The notes: generated from the letters alone by a model not told the origin. Counted from the stretch's first letter, positions 1-6,141 are shown. The stretch: DNA of 18,794 nucleotides from Spirochaetaceae bacterium (GCA_031290725.1 JAITMZ010000026.1:1-18794); one strand, 5' to 3'. A program made the numbers and translations.

Positions 1-19
1 TTATTTTCACAAAATTCGC

Positions 20-49
20 TTGACAAACTTTTTTTTCTCATGCTATACT
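20..49 (+). promoter_or_regulatory. Sigma-70-type promoter (TTGACA / TATACT)
   Basis: TTGACA lies at 20-25 and TATACT at 44-49, with an 18 bp spacer. The predicted transcription start is close to an ATG at 56. That ATG is in frame with the HU-like gene whose likely start is at 350. The promoter may therefore drive that gene through a leader of about 300 nt, or a leaderless N-terminally extended form. Confidence 0.7.
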
Positions 50-349
50 GTCCCCATGAACGTTAGGTGTGCATTGACAAAGTCCCAGAAAGCCTCCCCC
101 GGCGCCCCCAAAGCGGCCCTCGCCAGCCCCGGGAGCCTTTGCAGCGACCTGCGCCAGCCATTGCTCCCTGTTCATTGCTCATTCGTATCCCCCCCTCCCC
201 CCCCCCATACACACAGTATAATCGCTCTATATCCATATATCCTCGTGAATTACCGGCGTTTCCCCTACGGGATCGCCGGCGTTCATATACCCCTAGTACC
301 GCCACAGCCTTCGACAGGCTCAGGCACCAACTCACACAAGGAGGCCATT
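50..349 (+). other. Long leader region with a poly-C tract, a second -10 box and a dispersed repeat arm
   Basis: About 300 bases with no convincing independent gene. It holds a C7-T-C10 tract at 189-206, a perfect TATAAT at 217-222, and one arm of a dispersed repeat (CTTCGACAGGCTCAG) at 309-323. The region has no stop codon in the frame of the downstream gene from ATG 56 onward. However, the conceptual peptide is low-complexity and looks non-genic, and a strong ribosome binding site (AAGGAGG, 338-344) marks 350 as the main start. Confidence 0.6.
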
Positions 350-1120
350 ATGGCACTTGATTTTCAGACCCGCGATGTCATCCATAACATCGTGGCGCGG
401 TTTGTACACGCGTTTCTTCCCGATGCCAAGAAACCCTACAATCTCAAAGCGGAGTTCCAGCCCGAGCTGGACGTCCATGGCATCGCCAGCAAGGCGGAGG
501 TCTACAACATTCAGACCGACCCCAAGGTGATCGAGGAGGGCACGAATGCGGCCCTGGAGTTGATTTACTACCTGGTGGCCGACGGCTACCGGGTCAAGAC
601 GCCGCTGTTTAACCTGCGGATGCGCCTCCCCGGCGAGTATTCCGGCGATGAGACCCACCTGAACGAGGGCGCGCATCCCGAAGCGCGCATGAGTTCATCC
701 GCCGCCTTCCGGCAGTACCTGCGCGACACGGTGAAAGTGTCATTTGCGGGCATTGAAGGGGACAACGGCCACATCGGCGAGGCAGTGGACGAAGCCACGG
801 GCACTATCGACGAGACCGCCACCCTGGGCAGCATCCTCACCATTCGCGGCCACGGCCTCAAAGTCGAGGCGGACGAGGCGCATAAGGATGAGGCCGGCGT
901 GTACTTCGTGGACAACAGCGGCGGCAAGGTCAAGGTCGCGAGCATCGCGGTGAACGAGCCCAAGACCCTCAAGGTCATCGTGCCGGCGGGGCTTGCGGCG
1001 GGCACGGATTACACGTTGCAGGTGGTCACCCAGAGTTCGGTGAAGAGCACCAATGGTATTCCGTTGAAAACGCCCCGCATGGTCGTGTCGGAGTTTACCG
1101 TGAAAGCGGTCGCTCTATAA
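350..1120 (+). CDS. HU-like DNA-binding / DUF4469 domain protein
   Basis: Encodes 256 aa. The N-terminal half (about residues 1-125) resembles the IHF/HU-like domain that is commonly paired with DUF4469. The C-terminal half (about 155-250) has the Ig-like beta-sandwich pattern of DUF4469, with 'GSILTIRGHGLKV', 'GVYFVDN', 'VPAGLAAGTDYTLQVVTQ'. Such proteins occur in Bacteroidetes and spirochaetes, and their role is not established; DNA binding is inferred from the HU-like half. I chose ATG 350 because AAGGAGG (338-344) sits 5 nt upstream. The frame is open back to an ATG at 56, which lies directly behind a promoter, so a longer form cannot be excluded. The last codons and the stop lie inside the first unit of the palindromic array that follows. 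No signal peptide is visible, so a cytoplasmic location is expected. Confidence 0.85.
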   Translation: MALDFQTRDVIHNIVARFVHAFLPDAKKPYNLKAEFQPELDVHGIASKAEVYNIQTDPKVIEEGTNAALELIYYLVADGYRVKTPLFNLRMRLPGEYSGDETHLNEGAHPEARMSSSAAFRQYLRDTVKVSFAGIEGDNGHIGEAVDEATGTIDETATLGSILTIRGHGLKVEADEAHKDEAGVYFVDNSGGKVKVASIAVNEPKTLKVIVPAGLAAGTDYTLQVVTQSSVKSTNGIPLKTPRMVVSEFTVKAVAL

Positions 1121-1248
1121 GTTGGAGAGGCATTGCTCTATAGATTGGAGAGCGATGCCTCTATAGTACTGGAGAGCGGTCGCTCTATAGGTTAGAGAGC
1201 GACTGCTCTATCGCTTGGAGAGCGGTTGCTCTATAGACTGGAGAGGTG
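1106..1248. repeat. Tandem array of 23-24 bp imperfect palindromic units
   Basis: The core CTCTAT(A) recurs at 1113, 1136, 1159, 1183, 1206 and 1229, at spacings of 23, 23, 24, 23 and 23. Each unit pairs this core with a following (T)GGAGAG or TAGAGAG block. AGAG...CTCT arms therefore alternate along the array; the clearest palindrome is AGAGCGGTCGCTCT at 1173-1186. The junction bases between arms vary from unit to unit. The stop codon of the upstream gene lies in unit 1. No spacers and no U-tract are present. Confidence 0.85.
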
Positions 1249-1297
1249 CTTCGACAGGCTCAGCAACCGGGGCAATCGGTGCCTGAGCCTGTCGAAG
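1249..1297. repeat. REP-like inverted repeat (CTTCGACAGGCTCAG)
   Basis: The arms CTTCGACAGGCTCAG (1249-1263) and CTGAGCCTGTCGAAG (1283-1297) are perfect 15 bp inverted copies around a 19 nt loop. A single arm of the same sequence occurs at 309-323. I recall this sequence as a widely dispersed intergenic repeat in diverse bacterial genomes, where it yields spurious ORFs with 'SLSK' or 'PEPVEG' peptides. Confidence 0.8.
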
Positions 1298-1414
1298 GCT
1301 AGTTTTGGCTATAAGTCCCCGCCACCAAACTGTGTCTTGGCGGACAGCCGTGGGTTCCACGGTGCAGGTTTGGGGCAGGGCTTACAGTATACATGAAATC
1401 CAGGGAGGTTTCAA
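1298..1414 (+). other. Intergenic leader with two short hairpins
   Basis: Two successive hairpins precede the next lipoprotein gene. One is CCGCCA/TGGCGG (1319-1324 with 1338-1343). The other is CCGTGG/CCACGG around a GTT loop (1348-1362). A weak -10-like TATACA is at 1388-1393 without a good -35. I could not match the hairpins to a known RNA family. Confidence 0.4.
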
Positions 1415-2209
1415 ATGAAAAAGACGTACACATTGTATGTGATGGCAATGTTGGGTATGATCCTGGCATTGGGATTGGTGCTGACGGGGTGCAAACAGCC
1501 CACGGACGAGGACGAGGAGATCAAAGAAATGAAGGCGGGAACCCCGCTTAGCCTCAACACCTGGGCGACCGGCGAGCTCGTCGCGGGCGGGGAGCACTGG
1601 TACAAATTCACCGCGACAGCGGCGACACAGTATATCCACGTTACTCCCGGCACATTGACAGACGTGTATGTCCAACTGTATAACAGCGCGGGCAACGAGT
1701 TGGGGAGCAGTAATCACCTAGGCTCATCCTACCCTTACAACTATTACGTCAGTCTGAGCGTTGTTAGTGGTAGCATGTACTATATTAAGGTGTGGTCATA
1801 CTCCAGCAGTCGCAGCGGAACGTACAAGATAGCGTTCACTACGTCGGCAACAACGCCCGATGAATTGGCGGCGATTGCTTCCGCACCGACGCTTATCGCC
1901 AACACTTGGGCAAACGGCGCACTCGCCCCAAGCGGAGCGCAGTGGTTCAAATTCACTGCAACGGTGGAGGCGCAGTATGTTCATTTTGCTATCGGCACAC
2001 TGACAGACGTGTATGTCCAACTGTATAACAGCGCGGGCAACGAGTTGGGGAGCAGTAATCACCTAGGCTCATCCTACCCCTACAATTATTATGTCAGTCT
2101 GATGGTTGTCAGCGACACCGTGTACTATATCAAGGTGTGGCCATACTCCAGCAGTGGCAGTGGAACCTACAAGATAGCGTTCAATACGTCTACGACCGCA
2201 CCGAGTTGA
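1415..2209 (+). CDS. Lipoprotein with two tandem PPC-like beta-sandwich domains
   Basis: Encodes 264 aa. It begins with a lipoprotein signal: Lys-rich start, hydrophobic core and an LTGC lipobox with Cys26. A short acidic linker (residues 27-40) leads to two homologous domains of about 100 aa, near residues 48-145 and 163-260. Each has the pattern 'NTWA.G......W(Y/F)KFTAT', 'GTLTDVYVQLYNSAG', 'YYIKVW.YSSS.SGTYKIAF'. This resembles pre-peptidase C-terminal (PPC) domains, which usually serve as non-catalytic binding or secretion-associated modules. No catalytic domain is present, so this is probably a surface or periplasmic binding lipoprotein of unknown ligand. GGGAGG at 1403-1408 supports ATG 1415. 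A 79 bp stretch is identical between the two repeats, which indicates recent duplication or gene conversion. The domain assignment comes from pattern only. Confidence 0.8.
   Translation: MKKTYTLYVMAMLGMILALGLVLTGCKQPTDEDEEIKEMKAGTPLSLNTWATGELVAGGEHWYKFTATAATQYIHVTPGTLTDVYVQLYNSAGNELGSSNHLGSSYPYNYYVSLSVVSGSMYYIKVWSYSSSRSGTYKIAFTTSATTPDELAAIASAPTLIANTWANGALAPSGAQWFKFTATVEAQYVHFAIGTLTDVYVQLYNSAGNELGSSNHLGSSYPYNYYVSLMVVSDTVYYIKVWPYSSSGSGTYKIAFNTSTTAPS
1656..2079 (+). repeat. Intragenic direct repeat, 345 bp period
   Basis: Bases 1656-1734 and 2001-2079 are identical over 79 bp, at an offset of 345 bp (115 codons). Similarity extends with substitutions over the whole of both domains. The offset is a multiple of three, so recombination between the copies would add or delete one domain in frame. 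Confidence 0.85.
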
Positions 2210-2395
2210 CGGCAGGACGGGGGGATTAGGAAGAGGTGGCTGGCTGGAAGGGTTTCTGGACTTCCAGCGGTCAACCCAAAATCCCCTCCGTGTCCCCCGT
2301 GCCCCCTGTGGGCAATACTGAACAAGGTGTCCCACGGAGGGCACAGAGGACACGGAGAGGGGCTGGGAATGAGACAATGAGCAGGGAGAAGAAAA
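2210..2395. repeat. Intergenic region with a perfect hairpin and a large REP-like inverted repeat
   Basis: An 8 bp hairpin (GCTGGAAG, 2243-2250, with CTTCCAGC, 2261-2268) follows the lipoprotein gene. It has no U-tract. A long imperfect inverted repeat follows, with arms at about 2283-2312 and 2330-2360. The right arm contains CACAGAGGACACGGAG. This is the second dispersed-repeat type in the window; translations of it give spurious 'CPLCPPW' and 'HRGHGGH' peptides. No gene was found here. Confidence 0.65.
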
Positions 2396-3271
2396 ATGAA
2401 AAAGCAGGCGTTCATAATCGCGATTTTGCTCAGTACCGCAACCGCGTTCGGACAGACAAGGGGTATTGTTACGCTGGATGAAGCCATACAAGGCGCGGCA
2501 AATCAAATGGTGAGTGAACTTGATAAGGGTTCCATAATTGTCTATCAGTTCCAGTCTCCGGATGCGAGGCTTTCAGATTATGTCCTTAAAGAACTGTTTG
2601 ACAATCTAGTAAACTCCCACAGGTTCATAGTGCTTGACCGGACGGCGCAGAAAGTAATAGACGCGGAGCTTAATTTTCAATTAAAAAAAAGCGCAGGAAT
2701 GATGAGCGACGATAGTCTGGCAAGCCTTACGAAACGGATTGGCGCGGAGGCGATTATCACCGGTTCTTTGGACGACACCGGCAGCGAATACCGTTTCAGA
2801 ATGAGGGTTATCGGAACGGAAACAACGGCGGTTATCCTATCTTACGTGACGAGTGTGAATAAAAATGACCGGCGTATCGCGGCGTTTTCAAACTTATGGC
2901 CTAAAACCACCGGCGAAAAACTTGGAACCGGCGCGCTCAATATCATTTTGGGACTTGGCTCGTATCTTGACGGCGACATCTCTGGCGGCCTCACGCTTAC
3001 CGCAGGTTATCTCGCGGCGGCGGGGCTTTTCGTCATCGAAGCTGCCGTTTTAGATTGGGATAGCCCGGCGGTGGGCGTTCCCGCGACTATCGGCGTTGCC
3101 CTGGCGGGTATAACCCTGGTCTATGGGTTTGTCCGGCCCTTCATCTATAACCGTTCACCCCAGATGGCTGCCCTGCTGGATGACACGCGGTTAAACATAG
3201 TTCCCGCAGCGGATACATTCACCGGACGAAATAGTATAGGCGTCCAGTTGTCATATACCCTTCAATTTTAA
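2396..3271 (+). CDS. CsgG/LpoB-like domain fused to a P13-like membrane domain
   Basis: Encodes 291 aa. An N-terminal signal peptide (residues 1-19, likely cut after AFG) has no lipobox. Residues about 40-165 have the CsgG/LpoB-type alpha/beta pattern: 'IIVYQFQSPDARLSDYVLKE', then 'RFIVLDR', then a Ser-Leu-rich helix, then 'IGAEAIITGSLDDTG'. Residues about 175-260 hold several hydrophobic segments ('LGTGALNIILGLGSYLDGD', 'AAGLFVIEAAVLDW', 'ALAGITLVYGFVRPF') like the Borrelia P13 porin family. The combination suggests an envelope protein with a periplasmic part and a membrane part. AGGGAG at 2383-2388 supports the start. The stop codon overlaps the ribosome binding site of the MACPF gene 11 nt downstream, so the two are almost certainly co-transcribed. 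Function is unknown; porin activity is only inferred from the family. Confidence 0.72.
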   Translation: MKKQAFIIAILLSTATAFGQTRGIVTLDEAIQGAANQMVSELDKGSIIVYQFQSPDARLSDYVLKELFDNLVNSHRFIVLDRTAQKVIDAELNFQLKKSAGMMSDDSLASLTKRIGAEAIITGSLDDTGSEYRFRMRVIGTETTAVILSYVTSVNKNDRRIAAFSNLWPKTTGEKLGTGALNIILGLGSYLDGDISGGLTLTAGYLAAAGLFVIEAAVLDWDSPAVGVPATIGVALAGITLVYGFVRPFIYNRSPQMAALLDDTRLNIVPAADTFTGRNSIGVQLSYTLQF

Positions 3272-3282
3272 GGAGCTTTTAA

Positions 3283-4965
3283 ATGAAAAAGAGAATGATA
3301 GCGTACAGTATTTTTTTAACTGCGCTGCTCATGGTCGGTTGTGGCGGAATGGCGTCGCTGTTTCACGGCCCTGAACCGGAAAAAACGCCTGTCCCCTTAG
3401 AGCCGCCGGAAACGTATTTAATATACGGCTATGACGTCATTAACAGCGGCTTCATCAACGGCGGGGAAGTAAAAAGGACAATGCCGGTGCTTTCTTTGGA
3501 TAAACTCAATGCCGCCAACATGCTTGTTAAGCGGGATACCAACCAAAGCAAGTTTAGCACCGAGGCCGGTGAAAACATCAAAGAGGTGTATGAAAAGGTG
3601 GGCCTCTCCATTAGCGCCGGTGTAGATTTTTTGGTTTTCAGCGGGAAGGTGAGCACCGAATTCGAAAAAAGCACCTTTGAAAACCAAACACACCGCTACG
3701 CCAAAGGTATAGCGCGCCATATTGTCAGAGAAGAGTATCTCAAAAACGCTGCCCCGTCGCAGATTAGAAACTATCTGGATGATGACTTTCTTGACGCGAT
3801 TGACAACCGGAGTGCCGACTATATACTTGATCATTACGGAACGCACCTCATAGCCCGCTGCTATTGGGGCGGTTCGGCGGAATTTAATTTTTCCTACTAT
3901 GGCAGCACATTGAACAATTCCAACAAGGTAGCGGCCGCCGTAGAGGCGAAATACAAAGTTGTTTCTGGCAGTGTCAGTGGCAGTGCCAGCGCGGAGGTTA
4001 CCGAGCTTGACAACAATTCTACCTTTAAGTATCACACCATCGGCGGCAATACTACTTCTTTTACCAGCGTAGAATCATTTTTGAAGGGATACAGTGCGTG
4101 GGTTGATTCGATCACAAGCAAGAGTGAACTATGCGGCATTGACAATTTTCAGCAAAGCTTTGTCCCTATTTGGGACTTAGTCGCGGACAGCGCAAAAGCC
4201 GCCGCCATTAGAGACAAATTCACAGAACGCGCTATTAAGCAGGGTTCTCTACTTGGAGATTGGCTCAACGTCAAATCAGCGACTTTCACCTACAATACCA
4301 CTGGAAATAAATCCTTTAGTTATCCACACACAAGAAATTCCGCAGGTGAATATTTTCCCGCGCGGTTTGACGTATATCTTGTCGGCGGCTGTGGTGGTGG
4401 CCAGGGTGCGGTTGCACGCTGGGATTTTTGGATAATCAGTTGGGAAGGTACAGGCGGCGCGGGCGGTGGAGGTGCTGCCTCCTATCTATCCTTTATTGCT
4501 ACGGAGGCGGTTACCAACATTGCTTTGTCTGTCGGCAAAGGTGGTAGCGGAGGCGCCAAAAGAGAATACGAGGCCTATGGATACCCGGGTGCAATTGGAA
4601 CCGCCTCATCCGCTGCCTGGAATGGTATAACGATCACTGCCAATGGCGGTAAAGGCGGGGGCACGGCTAGCAGCGTAACAGGAGGAGCAGGCGGCACGGC
4701 AGCGGATTCAATTGCAGGCAGCAAATCCGTGGCCGGGTCACCAGGAGATAACGGAGCTCCCGGCACCGACGGGAATAAGACGACTAAAGGCGGTGCTGCG
4801 GGGAAAATAGGCAATTTCGGCGGCGCGATCGGGGGTAATAATACCGGCAACATACACGGAAGCTACGGCAGCGGGGGCGCGGGTGCAGCATGGTATAAAT
4901 CGACTACCACCGGCGGTAATGGCGGAGACGGGCTTATACAGGTCGTCTACTACTACTACGAATAG
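3283..4965 (+). CDS. MACPF-domain lipoprotein with a glycine-rich C-terminal domain
   Basis: Encodes 560 aa. It has a lipoprotein-type signal ending LLMVGC, with Cys20 as the lipidation site. Residues about 45-310 form a membrane attack complex/perforin (MACPF) domain. It opens with 'LIYGYDVINS' and carries the family signature YGTH-L-x6-GG at residues 185-197 (consensus Y/W-G-T/S-H-F/Y-x6-G-G, with Leu in place of F/Y). Residues about 363-550 are a glycine-rich domain ('DVYLVGGCGGGQGA', many GGxGG blocks) like those on phage tail proteins and adhesins. MACPF proteins oligomerise into membrane pores, and some Bacteroides members kill related strains. A pore-forming or target-binding surface toxin is therefore plausible, but target and activity are unknown. 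TAAGGAG at 3269-3275 sets the start and overlaps the stop of the upstream P13-like gene. A strong terminator follows. Confidence 0.85.
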   Translation: MKKRMIAYSIFLTALLMVGCGGMASLFHGPEPEKTPVPLEPPETYLIYGYDVINSGFINGGEVKRTMPVLSLDKLNAANMLVKRDTNQSKFSTEAGENIKEVYEKVGLSISAGVDFLVFSGKVSTEFEKSTFENQTHRYAKGIARHIVREEYLKNAAPSQIRNYLDDDFLDAIDNRSADYILDHYGTHLIARCYWGGSAEFNFSYYGSTLNNSNKVAAAVEAKYKVVSGSVSGSASAEVTELDNNSTFKYHTIGGNTTSFTSVESFLKGYSAWVDSITSKSELCGIDNFQQSFVPIWDLVADSAKAAAIRDKFTERAIKQGSLLGDWLNVKSATFTYNTTGNKSFSYPHTRNSAGEYFPARFDVYLVGGCGGGQGAVARWDFWIISWEGTGGAGGGGAASYLSFIATEAVTNIALSVGKGGSGGAKREYEAYGYPGAIGTASSAAWNGITITANGGKGGGTASSVTGGAGGTAADSIAGSKSVAGSPGDNGAPGTDGNKTTKGGAAGKIGNFGGAIGGNNTGNIHGSYGSGGAGAAWYKSTTTGGNGGDGLIQVVYYYYE

Positions 4966-4972
4966 GATTGAT

Positions 4973-5006
4973 ACACGCCGAACGCTTCGGCGCTTGGCGT
5001 GTTTTT
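4973..5006 (+). terminator. Rho-independent terminator after the MACPF gene
   Basis: A 13 bp stem (4973-4985 with 4990-5002) has one A-C mismatch and one G-U pair. It closes on a TTCG tetraloop and runs into a five-T tract ending at 5006. It separates the MACPF operon from the next lipoprotein gene. Confidence 0.9.
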
Positions 5007-5026
5007 GAGGAAGCAAGGAGTTTTGT

Positions 5027-5440
5027 ATGGCAAAGAAAAGCTTTTTTGTGGCAATGCTGGGCATGGCGCTGGCATTGTTAATCACCGCTTGCGATGGTTT
5101 CACAACAGACGGTATGTCCGACCTCCGGGGCACCTGGGAACGCACCGAGGCCGCCTGGTGGTACACGCCCGAAAGCGGATACCAAAGCCTCAAGGGCAAG
5201 CTCGTCATTACCTATAACTCCGTCACCATCACCGGCCCCGTGGCTCATCTGCAAGGCTTCACCCAGGACATCGCCCTAGAAGCCCGCGCCGAAGACGGCC
5301 TCCTCTATATCAAGGACACCGGCGAATGGAAAACCCCCATACCCTACCGCCGCTGGCAGTCCGCCGGTTATGCAGACACCCTCATCACCCTCACCGGCGG
5401 CAGCATTGCCGACGAGACGCTGAAACAAATCGGCAATTGA
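5027..5440 (+). CDS. Small lipoprotein, unknown function
   Basis: Encodes 137 aa. The signal peptide ends in the lipobox ITAC, with Cys22 as the lipidation site. The mature part is short, aromatic and probably all-beta. The segment 'LRGTWERTEAAWWY' followed by 'LVITYNSVTITG' resembles the opening strands of lipocalin-like small lipoproteins seen in treponemes; that comparison is from pattern only. AAGGAG at 5015-5020 lies 6 nt before ATG 5027. The gene lies between two terminators, so it should be transcribed alone, although I see no clear promoter of its own in the 20 nt after the upstream terminator. Its position behind the MACPF gene raises the possibility of a linked function, but the terminator argues against a simple operon. 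Confidence 0.8.
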   Translation: MAKKSFFVAMLGMALALLITACDGFTTDGMSDLRGTWERTEAAWWYTPESGYQSLKGKLVITYNSVTITGPVAHLQGFTQDIALEARAEDGLLYIKDTGEWKTPIPYRRWQSAGYADTLITLTGGSIADETLKQIGN

Positions 5441-5446
5441 ATGAGG

Positions 5447-5481
5447 AAAAGGCGGGCTCCGGGGACGGAGGCCGCCTTTTT
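5447..5481 (+). terminator. Rho-independent terminator
   Basis: The stem GGCGG(G)CTCC (5451-5460) pairs with GGAG(G)CCGCC (5467-5476) across a GGGGAC loop. A five-T tract at 5477-5481 follows. The hairpin core, CTCCGGGGACGGAGGCCGC, is repeated at 6119-6137 after the toxin gene. Confidence 0.85.
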
Positions 5482-5530
5482 ATGCCTTCTTCCATACTTT
5501 GCTTAACTCGTTCGCACCTACCGGTTTGAC

Positions 5531-5559
5531 TTGACAGCATTAAAAATATCGTGTACCAT
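5531..5559 (+). promoter_or_regulatory. Promoter of the toxin-antitoxin operon
   Basis: TTGACA at 5531-5536 and TACCAT at 5554-5559 are separated by 17 bp. GTGTACC at 5551-5557 overlaps the -10 box and resembles the TGTACA core of known YefM-YoeB operators. It is part of the imperfect palindrome CGTGTACCATACG, so autorepression here is plausible. Confidence 0.7.
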
Positions 5560-5575
5560 ACGAGTGGAGGCTTTT

Positions 5576-5830
5576 ATGAATGCAGTGAGTTATACCAATC
5601 TCCGCAAGCACTTATCAACCTACCTGGATAAAGTGTATGGCGACCGGGTGCCGTTGATTGTTGCCCGGAAGAACGACGAAAATGTGGTGCTCCTCTCGCT
5701 GGATGAATACAATAGCTTGTCTGAAACCAATTATTTGCTGTCCAACCAGGCGAATGCCGACCATTTGCAAAAATCCATCAACCAGCACCGGGCCGCGCAG
5801 GTTCGAGAACATCCGCTGTCCGAAGTATGA
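5576..5830 (+). CDS. yefM: Antitoxin, Phd/YefM family
   Basis: Encodes 84 aa. The N-terminal part, 'MNAVSYTNLRKHLSTYLDKV', and the 'PLIVARKNDENVVLLSLDEYNSL' segment are the hallmark of YefM antitoxins; this fold binds operator DNA. The C-terminal 30 residues, typically disordered until toxin bound, would wrap the toxin. GTGGAGG at 5564-5570 supports ATG 5576, and an upstream in-frame TTG at 5531 lies in the promoter and is not used. The stop overlaps the toxin start in an ATGA, so translation is coupled and antitoxin is made first. Expected role: neutralise YoeB and repress the operon. Confidence 0.93.
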   Translation: MNAVSYTNLRKHLSTYLDKVYGDRVPLIVARKNDENVVLLSLDEYNSLSETNYLLSNQANADHLQKSINQHRAAQVREHPLSEV

Positions 5831-6087
5831 AACGAACATTCACGGACGAAGGCTGGGATGACTACCAACATTGGCAGGAAACCAACAGAAAACAAGTCAA
5901 ACGCATCAACCAACTCATTGAAGATATTGACCGTCATCCTTTCACCGGCATCGGCAAGCCTGAACCATTGAAAGGAAACTTGAGCGGGTACTGGTCCCGC
6001 CGGATAGACAGTGAGCACCGCCTTATATATGCAGTGGATGAAATCGCCGTCACCTATATATCCTTCCGCTACCATTACACCAAATAA
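5827..6087 (+). CDS. yoeB: Toxin YoeB, ribosome-dependent mRNA endonuclease
   Basis: Encodes 86 aa, close to the 84 aa of E. coli YoeB. The key residues align at the same numbers as in E. coli: Glu46 ('KPEPLKGNLSG'), Arg65 ('EHRLIYAV'), His83 and Tyr84 ('RYHYTK'). The RelE-fold toxin cleaves mRNA in the ribosomal A site when released from the antitoxin. All catalytic positions are intact, so the toxin looks active. There is no ribosome binding site of its own; the start overlaps the antitoxin stop by 4 nt. A terminator follows about 25 nt after the stop. Confidence 0.95.
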   Translation: MKRTFTDEGWDDYQHWQETNRKQVKRINQLIEDIDRHPFTGIGKPEPLKGNLSGYWSRRIDSEHRLIYAVDEIAVTYISFRYHYTK

Positions 6088-6102
6088 GGCGTCCAGTGGC
6101 TG

Positions 6103-6141
6103 CGCCCCAAGGGGCGGTCTCCGGGGACGGAGGCCGCTTTT
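6103..6141 (+). terminator. Terminator after the toxin gene, with an overlapping alternative hairpin
   Basis: GCGGTCTCC (6114-6122) pairs with GGAGGCCGC (6129-6137), with one U-G pair, across a GGGGAC loop. TTTT at 6138-6141 follows. A competing hairpin, CGCCCC (6103-6108) with GGGGCG (6111-6116), shares bases 6114-6116 with the terminator stem. Confidence 0.75.

Noticed and set aside
63..335. 90-codon reading frame on the - strand upstream of the HU-like gene
   Set aside because: It has no ribosome binding site and contains the 'LSLSKA' peptide that comes from the dispersed repeat; it crosses the poly-C tract.
1106..1248. Possible CRISPR array
   Set aside because: The units abut with a 23-24 bp period, there are no spacers between them, and no cas genes are present.
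1319..1363. Riboswitch upstream of the PPC lipoprotein
   Set aside because: Only two short hairpins; no match to a known aptamer that I could recognise, and no terminator or sequestered ribosome binding site.
2069..2506. Two - strand reading frames over the 2210-2395 intergenic region
   Set aside because: They are translations of the inverted repeat ('CPLCPPW', 'RGHGGH') and run into the neighbouring coding sequences.
4575..4853. Proline-rich - strand reading frame inside the MACPF gene
   Set aside because: It is the complement of the glycine-rich codons of the + strand gene, with no start signals.
5451..6141. Integron cassette with attC sites around the toxin-antitoxin pair
   Set aside because: The flanking hairpins are simple terminators, and no GTTRRRY core or integrase gene is visible.
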